The position numbers and the translations under genes are program-made. From Pantoea latae (GTDB taxonomy: Bacteria > Pseudomonadota > Gammaproteobacteria > Enterobacterales > Enterobacteriaceae), in NCBI RefSeq assembly GCF_002077695.1, contig NZ_MWUE01000033.1, positions 186,001 to 250,000 of the forward strand: a stretch of 64,000 nucleotides of DNA, written 5' to 3'. The notes under the pieces were generated by a model. The model had not been told where the DNA came from. It searched no databases and saw nothing but the letters and a program-made list of their open reading frames with translations. Numbering within the stretch: position 1 is the stretch's first letter; each line of letters begins with the position of its first letter. Of the stretch, positions 16,321 through 24,545 are shown in pieces.

Positions 16321-17079
16321 ATGTTCTACGGCTTCGTTCCCCGTTCGCGCTTTTTACTCGGCACCGCCGGCTATCCGTCGCCCGACATTCTGCAACAGGC
16401 GATTGTTGCGGCGGACGCGGAGATTATCACCGTCAGCCTGCGGCGCGAAGGCAGCCAGGGCGGCGCGTTTCGCGAGCTGCTCAGCCAGCTTAACCGGCGC
16501 GTGCTGCCCAACACGGCGGGCTGCCACAGCGTGAAAGAGGCGGTCACCACGGCGTATATGGCACGCGAACTCTTCGACACCCGCTGGATCAAGCTAGAGG
16601 TGATCGGCAACGCCGACACGCTGCAGCCCGATCCTTTCGCGCTGGTGGAAGCGGCGCGCATTCTCTGCGCGGACGGTTTTCAGGTCTTCCCCTATACCAC
16701 GGAAGATCCGATCGTCGGCGAAAAGCTGCTGGAAGCGGGCTGCGAAGTGCTGATGCCCTGGGGCGCGCCCATCGGCTCCGGTCAGGGACTGCGCAATATC
16801 GACGGGCTGCGCAGCATGCGCGCCTGGTTCAAAGGCGTGCCGCTGGTGATCGACGCCGGCATCGGCGCGCCGAGCCAGGCGGCGCTGGCGATGGAGCTGG
16901 GCTTCGACGCCATTTTGCTCAACACCGCCGTGGCGAAAGCAGAGGATCCGGCGGCGATGGCGTGCGCCTTCGCCGGGGCGATCCGCGCGGGACATCAGGC
17001 GCATCAGGCGGGGTTGATGGAGCGGCGCGAAATGGCCGCCGCCTCGACGCCGGTGTTTGGTCTGGCGCGGTTCAGCTAA
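16321..17079 (+). CDS. thiG: Thiazole synthase ThiG
   Basis: A 252-residue TIM-barrel enzyme. Lys91 in WIKLEVIGN is the Schiff-base lysine for deoxyxylulose 5-phosphate; the phosphate-binding loops PWGAPIGSGQG and IDAGIGAPSQA follow, then GFDAILLNTAVAKA. It condenses DXP, dehydroglycine from ThiO and sulfur from ThiS thiocarboxylate. AGGGAGG precedes the ATG. The length is normal for the family, and the catalytic residues appear intact. Confidence 0.95.
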   Translation: MFYGFVPRSRFLLGTAGYPSPDILQQAIVAADAEIITVSLRREGSQGGAFRELLSQLNRRVLPNTAGCHSVKEAVTTAYMARELFDTRWIKLEVIGNADTLQPDPFALVEAARILCADGFQVFPYTTEDPIVGEKLLEAGCEVLMPWGAPIGSGQGLRNIDGLRSMRAWFKGVPLVIDAGIGAPSQAALAMELGFDAILLNTAVAKAEDPAAMACAFAGAIRAGHQAHQAGLMERREMAAASTPVFGLARFS

Positions 17080-17088
17080 CGGGGCGCG

Positions 17089-18060
17089 ATGATGAATCGT
17101 TATCAGCGGCAGCAGATGCTGCCGGAAATCGGCGAAGCGGGCCAGCAGCGGCTGCGCGACGCGCGCGTGCTGGTGGTTGGCGCGGGCGGGCTGGGATCGA
17201 CTCTGCTGCCGCTGCTGGCGGGCGCCGGCGTCGGCTTTCTGCGCATCTGGGATGCGGATGTGGTCGAACTGCACAACCTGCATCGTCAGACGCTCTATAC
17301 CGAAGAGGATGTCGGCCAGCCGAAAGCGCTGTGCGCCGCGCGCGCGCTGGGCGAACGCAACCGCGACTGCGTCACGGAGGCACAACAGCAGGCGCTGCGC
17401 GCCAGCACGGTGGCGGCGGCGCTGGCGGATATCGATCTGGCGATCGACGCGGCGGACAGCTTCGCCGTGACCTATATCCTGTCCGACGCCTGCCAGGCGC
17501 GCAGCCTGCCGCTGATCAGCGCCTCGGCGCTCGGGCGGCAGGGCTACGTCGGCGGCTTTTGCGGCAGCGCGCCGAGCTATCGCGCGCTGTTTCCGCGCCT
17601 GCCTGCAACGGCAGCCAACTGCAACAGCGCGGGCGTGATGGGGCCGGCCGTGGCGACGCTCGGCGCGATGCAGGCGCAGATGGCGCTTAGCGCGCTGCTG
17701 GGGCTGACGCCCTCGCCGCTGGGCAGCCTGGTGAACTGCGACTTCAGTCAGTGGCACTTCCGCGCGTTTCGCTTTGATGACGCGCAGGAGCCGACGCAGC
17801 CCGCGATCCCCTTTATCAACCGTGCGCTGCTGCAGGCGGACGACTGTGTCGTCGAGCTGCGCAGCCTGGAAGAGGCGCCGCGCAGCGTGGCGGCGCAGGT
17901 TGAGCGTCTGCTGCCAGAGGCCGTTGACGCCTGGCAGCCGCCCGCCGGTCGGCGCGTGGTGCTGGTCTGCGCCAGCGGCATTCGCGCGGCGAAGGCGGCC
18001 GCCACGCTGGCGCAGCGCGGCATCGGCCCGCTGGCGATCATTGCGGCGAATCAGCCATGA
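17089..18060 (+). CDS. thiF: ThiS adenylyltransferase ThiF with rhodanese-like tail
   Basis: A 323-residue E1-like enzyme with ATP loop VVGAGGLGSTL (residues 29-39), Asp-rich IWDADVVELHNLHRQ and Arg-containing catalytic surfaces. The usual zinc CxxC pairs of MoeB/ThiF are absent: the MoeB-type PCYRCLF is here PSYRALF. Cys178 sits in AANCNSAGVMG at the position of the catalytic Cys. Residues 250-323 look like a degenerate rhodanese domain with VLVCASGIRAA (Cys294). It adenylates ThiS; the tail may supply sulfur. Its stop overlaps the next ATG (ATGA). Confidence 0.88.
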   Translation: MMNRYQRQQMLPEIGEAGQQRLRDARVLVVGAGGLGSTLLPLLAGAGVGFLRIWDADVVELHNLHRQTLYTEEDVGQPKALCAARALGERNRDCVTEAQQQALRASTVAAALADIDLAIDAADSFAVTYILSDACQARSLPLISASALGRQGYVGGFCGSAPSYRALFPRLPATAANCNSAGVMGPAVATLGAMQAQMALSALLGLTPSPLGSLVNCDFSQWHFRAFRFDDAQEPTQPAIPFINRALLQADDCVVELRSLEEAPRSVAAQVERLLPEAVDAWQPPAGRRVVLVCASGIRAAKAAATLAQRGIGPLAIIAANQP

Positions 18061-18785
18061 GCCCGCCGGCGCCCGACATTCTTTTTGAGGACGTTACCTT
18101 TGGCTGGGACGGCAAGGCGATCTGCCAGCGCTTCAGCCTGCGGCTGCGCGGCGGCAAAACCAGCGCGCTGCTGGGCCGCAGCGGGGCAGGTAAAAGCACG
18201 CTGCTGCGGCTGGCGGCGGGGCTGTTAACGCCGCAGCAGGGGCGCATCACCAGCTCGCTGTCGGGCGAACTGGCGCAGCAGATCGCCTGGATGGGGCAGC
18301 GCGATGACCTCTATCCTTGGCTGTCGGTGCGCGACAACGTCACGCTCAGCGCGCGGCTTAACGGCGCGCGCCCCGACAAAAAGCGCGCCGAGACGCTGCT
18401 GGCGCAGGTGGCACTGGAGGGGCTGGGCGACGCGCGCCCGGATGCGCTCTCCGGCGGCATGCGCCAGCGCGTCGCGCTGGCGCGCACCCTCTATCAGGAT
18501 CGTCCGGTGGTACTGATGGACGAGCCCTTCGCGGCGCTGGACGTGATGACCCGGCTGCGGCTGCAAAGCCTGACCGCCAGGCTACTGCGCGACAAAACGC
18601 TGCTGCTGGTGACGCACGACCCGCTGGAGGCGTGCCGCCTGGCGCATGATATCTACCTGCTGGACGACGCGCCGCTGCGCTGCCGCCCTTTTCCCGCGCC
18701 CGACGGCGACACGCCGCGCCCCGCGCAGGATGGCGCAGTATTGCAGGCGCAGAGCCAGCTTTTTGAGCGGCTCACCTGTGATTAA
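18057..18785 (+). CDS. ABC transporter ATP-binding protein (probable thiamine-precursor importer)
   Basis: A 242-residue nitrate/taurate-type ATPase: Walker A GRSGAGKST (about 40-48), Q-loop MGQRDD, signature LSGGMRQR, Walker B VVLMDEPFAALD, and switch His in LLVTHD. It overlaps thiF by four bases and the permease by eight. Placement inside the TPP-controlled operon with an NMT1/THI5-like binding protein indicates import of a pyrimidine (HMP-type) precursor, as in ThiXYZ systems. The specificity is inferred from context. Confidence 0.88.
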   Translation: MSPPAPDILFEDVTFGWDGKAICQRFSLRLRGGKTSALLGRSGAGKSTLLRLAAGLLTPQQGRITSSLSGELAQQIAWMGQRDDLYPWLSVRDNVTLSARLNGARPDKKRAETLLAQVALEGLGDARPDALSGGMRQRVALARTLYQDRPVVLMDEPFAALDVMTRLRLQSLTARLLRDKTLLLVTHDPLEACRLAHDIYLLDDAPLRCRPFPAPDGDTPRPAQDGAVLQAQSQLFERLTCD

Positions 18786-19515
18786 ACATCGATTTTTAAG
18801 CCTGGCCTACTTGCTGACGCTGATCGGCGGCGCGTGGCAGCTGGCGCGCCACAGCGGCGTGCCCGCGTTTCTGCTGCCCGCGCCGCAGGCGGTTGGCGCC
18901 GCGCTGTGGCAGCAGCGCGCGCTGCTGGCGCATCACGCGATCTATACCCTCGGCGAGATTGTGCTGGCGCTGCTGCTGGGCGGCGGCGCCGGCGTTGCGC
19001 TGGCGATCCTGATGTCCGCCAGCCCGCTGCTGCGGCGCTTGCTCTTTCCGCTGGTGACCGCCAGCCAGACTATTCCGGTATTCGCCCTGGCGCCGCTGCT
19101 GGTGCTGTGGCTCGGCTTCGGCGTCGCCTCGAAAGTCACGGTCGCGGCGCTGATTATCTTTTTCCCGCTCTGCCTGTCGCTGTTCGACGGCCTGTGCCGC
19201 ACGCCGCCCGGCTGGCTGGAGCTGGCACACACCCTGAGCCGGTCGCGGCTGCGTCACTTTCTGCATGTGCGCTGGCCCGCCGCGCTGCCGCACTTTTTCT
19301 CCGGCCTGCAGATGGCGGCGATCCTTGCGCCGGTCGGCGTGGTGATCGGCGAATGGGTCGGCGCCAGCGAAGGACTTGGCTATCTGATGATGCACGCCAG
19401 CGCGCGGCTGGAAACGCCGCTCAGTTTCGCCGCGCTGGCGCTGCTCATGCTGCTGGCGCTGTCGCTTTCAGGCGGTGTCGCGCTGCTGCGCCGCCGTTTT
19501 CTCTACTCTGCTTAA
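18778..19515 (+). CDS. ABC transporter permease (ThiX/SsuC-like)
   Basis: About 245 residues with six hydrophobic helices and the permease EAA-type loop (GWLELAHTLSRSRLRHFLHV). The GTG at 18778 is favoured: it overlaps the ATPase stop by eight bases and gives the standard family N-terminus (VIKHRFLSLAYLLTLIGGAW). A frame open further upstream would be an unlikely Arg-rich extension inside the ATPase gene. It is the membrane partner of the flanking ATPase and binding protein. Confidence 0.88.
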   Translation: MIKHRFLSLAYLLTLIGGAWQLARHSGVPAFLLPAPQAVGAALWQQRALLAHHAIYTLGEIVLALLLGGGAGVALAILMSASPLLRRLLFPLVTASQTIPVFALAPLLVLWLGFGVASKVTVAALIIFFPLCLSLFDGLCRTPPGWLELAHTLSRSRLRHFLHVRWPAALPHFFSGLQMAAILAPVGVVIGEWVGASEGLGYLMMHASARLETPLSFAALALLMLLALSLSGGVALLRRRFLYSA

Positions 19516-19524
19516 GGAACAATC

Positions 19525-20478
19525 GTGAAAAAAGTGATGCTGATGCTGGCCGTGCTGTTGATGGCGGCGATGGCGCCCGCCCAGGCGGCGCAGAAGGTGC
19601 GCCTGCTGCTGGACTGGTTCGTCAATCCCAACCATGCGGCGATCTTCGCCGCCCAGCAGAGCGGTGCGTTTGCGCGCCAGGGGCTGGAGGTGGAGATGAT
19701 CGCGCCGGCGGACTCCGCCTCGGTGCCGCTGCTGCTGGCGGCGGGCAAGGCCGATCTCGCCGTGGGCTACCAGCCGCAGCTCTATACGCTGGTGGATAAA
19801 GCGGTGCCGGTGATGCGCGTCGGGACGCTGATCGACCAGCCGCTCAATACCCTTACCGCGCTGAAAACAGAGAATATTCATACGCTGAAAGATTTTGCGG
19901 GCAAAACGCTGGGCTACGCCATTCCCGGTTTTGAGGATGTCGCCATCCAGACCATGCTGAAATCGGCCGGTGTCGACGTCAGCAAGGTGAAACTGATTAA
20001 CCTGAATATGGACGCCGCCTCAGCGCTGCTCAGTCATAAAATAGACGGCGCGATGACGATCTATCGCAACTACGAGCTGCTGGAGCTGAGGCAGCAGGGT
20101 GCGGAGCCGGTGACCTTTAAACCGGAAGAGCACGGCGTGCCCGCCTATGACGAACTGATCCTGCTGGCGAAAAGTGACACGGCCGCGCAGGATCCGCGCA
20201 TCGCTCCTTTTTTGCGCGGCCTGAACGACGGCGTCGCCTATTTGCGCGCGCATCCGGAAGCGATGTGGAAGGCTTTTACCCAGGCCTGGCCCGAGCTGAA
20301 CACACCGCTTAACCATCAGGCCTGGCTGGCGACGCTGCCGCTTTTCGCCAGCGACGCTGGCCGCTTTGACGAGGCGCGCTATCAGGCCTTCGCGCGCTAT
20401 ATGCTGGACAACAAGCTGATCGGCCAGATTGCGCCGATGTCGCGCTACTCGCTGCCGGGCACCACGCTCACCCGCTGA
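19525..20478 (+). CDS. ABC transporter substrate-binding protein, NMT1/THI5-like (ThiY-like)
   Basis: A 317-residue periplasmic protein. Residues 1-22 form a signal peptide ending AQA. The mature start KVRLLLDWFVNPNHAAIFAA is the NMT1/THI5-like hallmark (DWFPNxNH), as in ThiY, which binds formyl-aminopyrimidine. GYAIPGFEDVAIQTML and VGYQPQLYT line the pocket. It is last in the thi operon, so salvage of thiamine pyrimidine is likely. Its 3' end overlaps the convergent APC permease by 11 bases. Confidence 0.88.
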   Translation: MKKVMLMLAVLLMAAMAPAQAAQKVRLLLDWFVNPNHAAIFAAQQSGAFARQGLEVEMIAPADSASVPLLLAAGKADLAVGYQPQLYTLVDKAVPVMRVGTLIDQPLNTLTALKTENIHTLKDFAGKTLGYAIPGFEDVAIQTMLKSAGVDVSKVKLINLNMDAASALLSHKIDGAMTIYRNYELLELRQQGAEPVTFKPEEHGVPAYDELILLAKSDTAAQDPRIAPFLRGLNDGVAYLRAHPEAMWKAFTQAWPELNTPLNHQAWLATLPLFASDAGRFDEARYQAFARYMLDNKLIGQIAPMSRYSLPGTTLTR

Positions 20479-21859
20479 TCGGCACGCGGCGGCGCAGGGA
20501 GAGCACATAGCCAGCGCCGCCGCAGGCGACAAGCAGCCAGGGAATATAGCGCACCAGCGTGGAGTCGCTGCCGCTCAGCACCTGTAGGTTGTCAATCATC
20601 ATCACCAGGGTGACCGACATGGCGGCCATCGCCAGCAGCGGCGCCCACAATACCTGCCAGGCTTTTTCCCCGCATTCCGGTCGGCGACGGAAAAAGATCA
20701 CCACCGACGCGGATACCCCTGTTTGCAACAGCAGGATGGCGAGGGTCGCAATCGCCGAGCCGAAGGCGAAAATATGCACGATGGGATCGACGCCCGCGCT
20801 GCCCAGGCCGGCGATCAGCAGTAGCGAAATCACGCTGTGCAGGTGGCTGGCCTTATGCGGCGTGCCGTTAGTGGGATGGGTTTTACACAGCTCCTGCCAG
20901 ATCAGCCCGTCGCGCGCGATGCTGAACAGATAGCGCGAAATATTGTTGTGAAACGCCATCGCCGCCGCAAACAGGCTGGTGATCAGCAGCAGCGACATTA
21001 CCTCTACCGCCCACTGGCCGACATACTGGCGCGTGATCATAAAGATAAAGTTGCCCGGGTCCCGGCCAACCTCGCCGATCAGCTGGTCAAAGCCGTAGGC
21101 CTGCACCAGTGCCCAGCTGGTAAAACAGAAAAACAGCGTAATCAGCAGCAGCGCGCAGAGCGTGGCGCGCGGCACGGTTTTGCGCGCGTCGCGGCACTCC
21201 TCTGCATAGATGGCCGTGGATTCGAAGCCGATAAAGGCGGCGATGGTAAAGATAAAGGCGACGCCGAGGTTGCCATGCAGAAACACGGCAGGCTCGAAAG
21301 AGGCGAAGCTTAGCGGCCCGCTTTTTTTCACCAGCAGCATCACGTCCGTCAGCAGCACGATCGCCACTTCGGCCAGCATCAGCACCCCAAGCAGTTTGCC
21401 GCCCACTTCGACCCGCTTAATGCCGAGCGCCCAGGCCACCAGCAGAAAAAGCATGCTTAGTGCCCACCAGGGCAGCTGCGCGCCGAGATGCTGGGCGAGA
21501 AACTGCTGCGTGAAAAAGCCCAGCATGGCGGTGACCGCCAGCTGAATAGAGAAATAGGAGACCAGCGCCAGCACCGACGCGGCCGCGCCCCAGCGCTCTC
21601 CCAGCCCCTGGGCAATATAGCTATAAAACGCGCCTGCATTGCTGACGTAGCGGCTCATGGCGATAAAGCCCACCGAGAACAGCATCAGTATCAGACAGGC
21701 GAAGAGATAGATCACCGGAATGCCGCCGCCGTTGCCAGAGAGGATCGCCACCGGCAGCCCGCCGACGACGCCGGTTAACGGCGAGGCCGCCGCCACCACA
21801 AAAAACACCAGAGAAAAGAGTCCCAGCCTGTTTTTGCCTAACCCGCCCGCATCGCTCAT
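20468..21859 (-). CDS. APC-family amino acid/amine permease
   Basis: A 463-residue APC permease with twelve hydrophobic segments; TM1 carries the conserved unwound Gly region (SLVFFVVAAASPLTGVVGG) and TM6 lies in FTIAAFIGFESTAIYAEE. AAGGGG lies five bases before the ATG at 21859. It follows the AraC regulator on the same strand and lies next to the divergent oxidase genes, so it probably imports the amine or amino acid they degrade. Confidence 0.85.
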   Translation of the reverse strand: MSDAGGLGKNRLGLFSLVFFVVAAASPLTGVVGGLPVAILSGNGGGIPVIYLFACLILMLFSVGFIAMSRYVSNAGAFYSYIAQGLGERWGAAASVLALVSYFSIQLAVTAMLGFFTQQFLAQHLGAQLPWWALSMLFLLVAWALGIKRVEVGGKLLGVLMLAEVAIVLLTDVMLLVKKSGPLSFASFEPAVFLHGNLGVAFIFTIAAFIGFESTAIYAEECRDARKTVPRATLCALLLITLFFCFTSWALVQAYGFDQLIGEVGRDPGNFIFMITRQYVGQWAVEVMSLLLITSLFAAAMAFHNNISRYLFSIARDGLIWQELCKTHPTNGTPHKASHLHSVISLLLIAGLGSAGVDPIVHIFAFGSAIATLAILLLQTGVSASVVIFFRRRPECGEKAWQVLWAPLLAMAAMSVTLVMMIDNLQVLSGSDSTLVRYIPWLLVACGGAGYVLSLRRRVPISG

Positions 21860-21968
21860 AACCACCCCTTAGTGAATGTCGCAGAGCTGGCATCATTTCC
21901 TGAGACCAGCGGGCCGGATAGAAAAAATGCGACAGGGCAGGAGTGCAGCCGCTGCACGTTTTTAGTGC

Positions 21969-22805
21969 TCAGGCGGAAAGGCGCGGCTCGCCGATCGCCG
22001 CGTAGTGCAGACGCGCCTGATAGGCTTCCTGCGCCATGCGCCGCTGATACTCCAGCGGCGTGGTGCTGACCAGGGTTTTAAACTCGCGCAGGAAGTGCGA
22101 CTGATCGCTGAAGCCGAGATCGTACGCCAGATCGAGAAACGACACGGCGTGCGGCGCGTGCAGCCTGTTGAGCGCCGACTGACAGCGGATGATGCGGCAA
22201 AACGCCTTGGGCGTCAGGCCGGTATCCTGGCGGAACTGTCGCTGAATGGTGCGGCAGGTAAAGCCGGTCACCGCCTCCAGCGCGCCCACGCGCAGGTTGC
22301 CGCGCTGCTGAAAGATGGTCTGCAAAATCAGCGAGGTGATCGACGAACAGCGTCGCGTCAGCCGCGGCATAAAGCTCTGGTTGAACAGGGCGACCTGCCG
22401 GGAGAAATGAGGGCTCTGCACAATCGCCTCAAACGCCCGACGCGCGTTCGGCACCACGTCGAGAAAGCTAAATTCATGATCGGTCAGCTCTTCCGCCATC
22501 AAATCAAGAAAATCGGGGATCACGCCCGGCGCGAAGCGCACGCCGAAGTAGCGATGGCCCGGCTTCATCTCGGCGCTGCGCGCCTGCAGAGGCGTGCCGC
22601 ACACCCGCGCCAGCGGGCGAGAGGCGTCGCAGTCGAAGAGGATATCGACGCAGCCGTCCGGGATCGCCAGGGTTAATGCCGCCTGCGGCGAGACAACAAA
22701 ACTGTAGAAATGGGAGATAGCCGGATCGTCGGCGGTCATTAAGGCGTAGCGATGCGCCGCGCTGAGAACAAACCAGGGCTGTTCAGGATAGTGAAGCCGT
22801 TGCAT
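21969..22805 (-). CDS. AraC-family transcriptional regulator
   Basis: About 278 residues: an N-terminal sensing domain (DUF6597-like, with PDGCVDILFD and HRYFGVRFAPGVIPDFL) and two C-terminal helix-turn-helix motifs (VTGFTCRTIQRQFRQDTGL and DLGFSDQSHFLREFKTL). The ATG at 22805 with GAGGA seven bases upstream is preferred over a GTG nine codons earlier. It sits between the APC permease (same strand) and the divergent cyclodeaminase/Rid/oxidase genes, and probably activates both in response to their substrate. Confidence 0.87.
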   Translation of the reverse strand: MQRLHYPEQPWFVLSAAHRYALMTADDPAISHFYSFVVSPQAALTLAIPDGCVDILFDCDASRPLARVCGTPLQARSAEMKPGHRYFGVRFAPGVIPDFLDLMAEELTDHEFSFLDVVPNARRAFEAIVQSPHFSRQVALFNQSFMPRLTRRCSSITSLILQTIFQQRGNLRVGALEAVTGFTCRTIQRQFRQDTGLTPKAFCRIIRCQSALNRLHAPHAVSFLDLAYDLGFSDQSHFLREFKTLVSTTPLEYQRRMAQEAYQARLHYAAIGEPRLSA

Positions 22806-22952
22806 AGCGCAATCCTCGAAATGGGCTGTCACTCAGCTATGCAATCCCGATGCCACTGCATGTCGTAAATCTTCAATACGCCGGCCTGGAAGACGGGTTA
22901 TTGATATTGCCAGCGTCATTCCCTTCATTTACGTACGGCGAGGAACAGCACA

Positions 22953-24092
22953 ATGACTTCATCAACCCGCATCGATTTTCTCTATCTCTCGGAGCAGGAC
23001 ATGATCCAGGCTGGCGTGACCGATATGCCTGCCTGCGTCGACACCATGGAGCAGATGTTTGCGCTGCTCTATCGCGGCGACTACCGCATGGCGGGCGCCA
23101 ACAACGACTCGCACGGCGCGATGGTCACCTTTCCCGAGAACTCGCCGTTCCCGGCGATGCCGAAGCCCACCGCCGATCGCCGGCTGATGGCGATGCCCGC
23201 CTACCTCGGCGGCGATTTCCGCACCGCTGGCGTGAAGTGGTACGGCTCAAATATCGCCAACCGCGACAAAGGGCTGCCGCGCTCGATACTGCTGTTCACC
23301 CTTAACGACGCCGACACCGGCGCGCCGCTGGCGCATATGTCCGCCAACCTGCTCTCTGCCTACCGCACCGGCGCGGTGCCGGGTGTCGGCGCGCGTTATC
23401 TGGCGCGCAAAGATTCACGCGTGATTGGCCTGCTCGGGCCAGGCGTTATGGGCAGAACCGCCGTCGCCGCCTTTCTCGCCGTCTGTCCGCTGATCGACAC
23501 CCTGCGCATTAAGGGACGCGGCGCGAAAAGCCTCGATACCTTTATCGCCTGGATAAAGGCGAACTATCCGCAGGTCACCACTATCGAGGTGGTCGACACG
23601 CTGGAAGAGGTGGTGCGCGAGGCGGATATCGTTACCTTTTGCAGCTCCGGCGAAGTGGGCGATCCCGCACGCTATCCGCAGGTAAAGCGCGAGTGGGTCA
23701 AGCCGGGAGCGTTTCTCGCTATGCCAGCGGCCTGCAGCCTGGATGAGGGCATGGAGCGCGACGACATTCGTAAGGTGCTCGACAACACCGGCCTCTATCA
23801 CGCCTGGTATGACGAGGCACCGAAACCGGCGCACCACACCATTCCGGTGATCGGGGTGCGCTTTATGGACATGCTGGCAGAGGGAAAGCTGGCGGCCGAG
23901 CAACTGGAGGATATCGGCAAAATCGTCGCGGGCGACGCCCCTGGCCGCCGCAATGACGAGGAGATCATCATTATGTCGGTGGGCGGCATGCCGGTAGAAG
24001 ACGTGGCGTGGGGCACGGTGATCTACCGCAACGCGCTGGAGAAAAACATCGGCGTGAAATTAAACCTGTGGGACACGCCGGAACTACGTTAA
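22953..24092 (+). CDS. Ornithine cyclodeaminase/mu-crystallin-family protein (tyramine oxidase subunit B-like)
   Basis: A 379-residue protein with the OCD/mu-crystallin fold: GVKWYGSN, LLSAYRTGAVPGVGARYLAR with the substrate Arg, and the Rossmann loop IGLLGPGVMGRTA near residue 158. It is longer than classical ornithine cyclodeaminase (about 350 aa) and resembles proteins labelled tyramine oxidase subunit B. GAGGAA precedes the ATG. It is followed after 15 bases by the Rid gene and after 15 more by the FAD oxidase, forming an operon. The reaction is likely NAD-linked reduction or deamination of an imine; the substrate is uncertain. Confidence 0.82.
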   Translation: MTSSTRIDFLYLSEQDMIQAGVTDMPACVDTMEQMFALLYRGDYRMAGANNDSHGAMVTFPENSPFPAMPKPTADRRLMAMPAYLGGDFRTAGVKWYGSNIANRDKGLPRSILLFTLNDADTGAPLAHMSANLLSAYRTGAVPGVGARYLARKDSRVIGLLGPGVMGRTAVAAFLAVCPLIDTLRIKGRGAKSLDTFIAWIKANYPQVTTIEVVDTLEEVVREADIVTFCSSGEVGDPARYPQVKREWVKPGAFLAMPAACSLDEGMERDDIRKVLDNTGLYHAWYDEAPKPAHHTIPVIGVRFMDMLAEGKLAAEQLEDIGKIVAGDAPGRRNDEEIIIMSVGGMPVEDVAWGTVIYRNALEKNIGVKLNLWDTPELR

Positions 24093-24107
24093 GCAAAGGA
24101 GAGATCG

Positions 24108-24530
24108 ATGACCCGCATTGTAAAAGTAAAAACCGGCTCGAAGTTTGAAGAGATGGGCAGCTACTCCCGCATCGTGGCGGTAGATAACTGGATTTATCTC
24201 TCTAATACCGCGGGACGACATCCGGTAAGCAAAACCATCCCTGAAGGGATCGGCGAACAGACGCGGCAGGTTTTCGCCAATATTGAATCCGCGCTGAGCG
24301 CGGTCGACGCGACGCTGGCGGACGTCATTTTCTCGCGCGTCTTTATCCAGCATCCGGCGGACACCGAGGCGGTGATGACGATTGTCGGTGAGAAGTTTGC
24401 CGGCATCGATCCCGCCACCACGGTGACCTGTCCGCCGCTGGGTTCAGCGGTTTATAAAGTCGAGATCGAAGTCACGGCGTTTCGCGGCGCGTCGCGCGTG
24501 GCGGCAGAACGCATCACCGTCGCGGTGTAA
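24108..24530 (+). CDS. Rid-family (YjgF/YER057c/UK114) protein
   Basis: A 140-residue chorismate-mutase-like trimer-fold protein (IVAVDNWIYLSNTAGRHPVS, then VFANIESALSAVDATLADVIF and YKVEIEVTAF). Canonical RidA has an Arg before the last strand (ARxxV) that drives imine hydrolysis; here the segment is PATTVTCPPL, so the Arg appears to be Thr. It therefore probably belongs to a divergent Rid subgroup. The position between a cyclodeaminase-like protein and an amine/amino-acid oxidase fits a role in handling reactive imines released by the oxidase. Confidence 0.88.
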   Translation: MTRIVKVKTGSKFEEMGSYSRIVAVDNWIYLSNTAGRHPVSKTIPEGIGEQTRQVFANIESALSAVDATLADVIFSRVFIQHPADTEAVMTIVGEKFAGIDPATTVTCPPLGSAVYKVEIEVTAFRGASRVAAERITVAV

Positions 24531-24545
24531 CAGGAGAAACCGAAC

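Noticed and set aside
16594..17757. 387-codon minus-strand frame
   Set aside because: Antisense to thiG and thiF; Arg/Gln/His-rich composition typical of a shadow frame.
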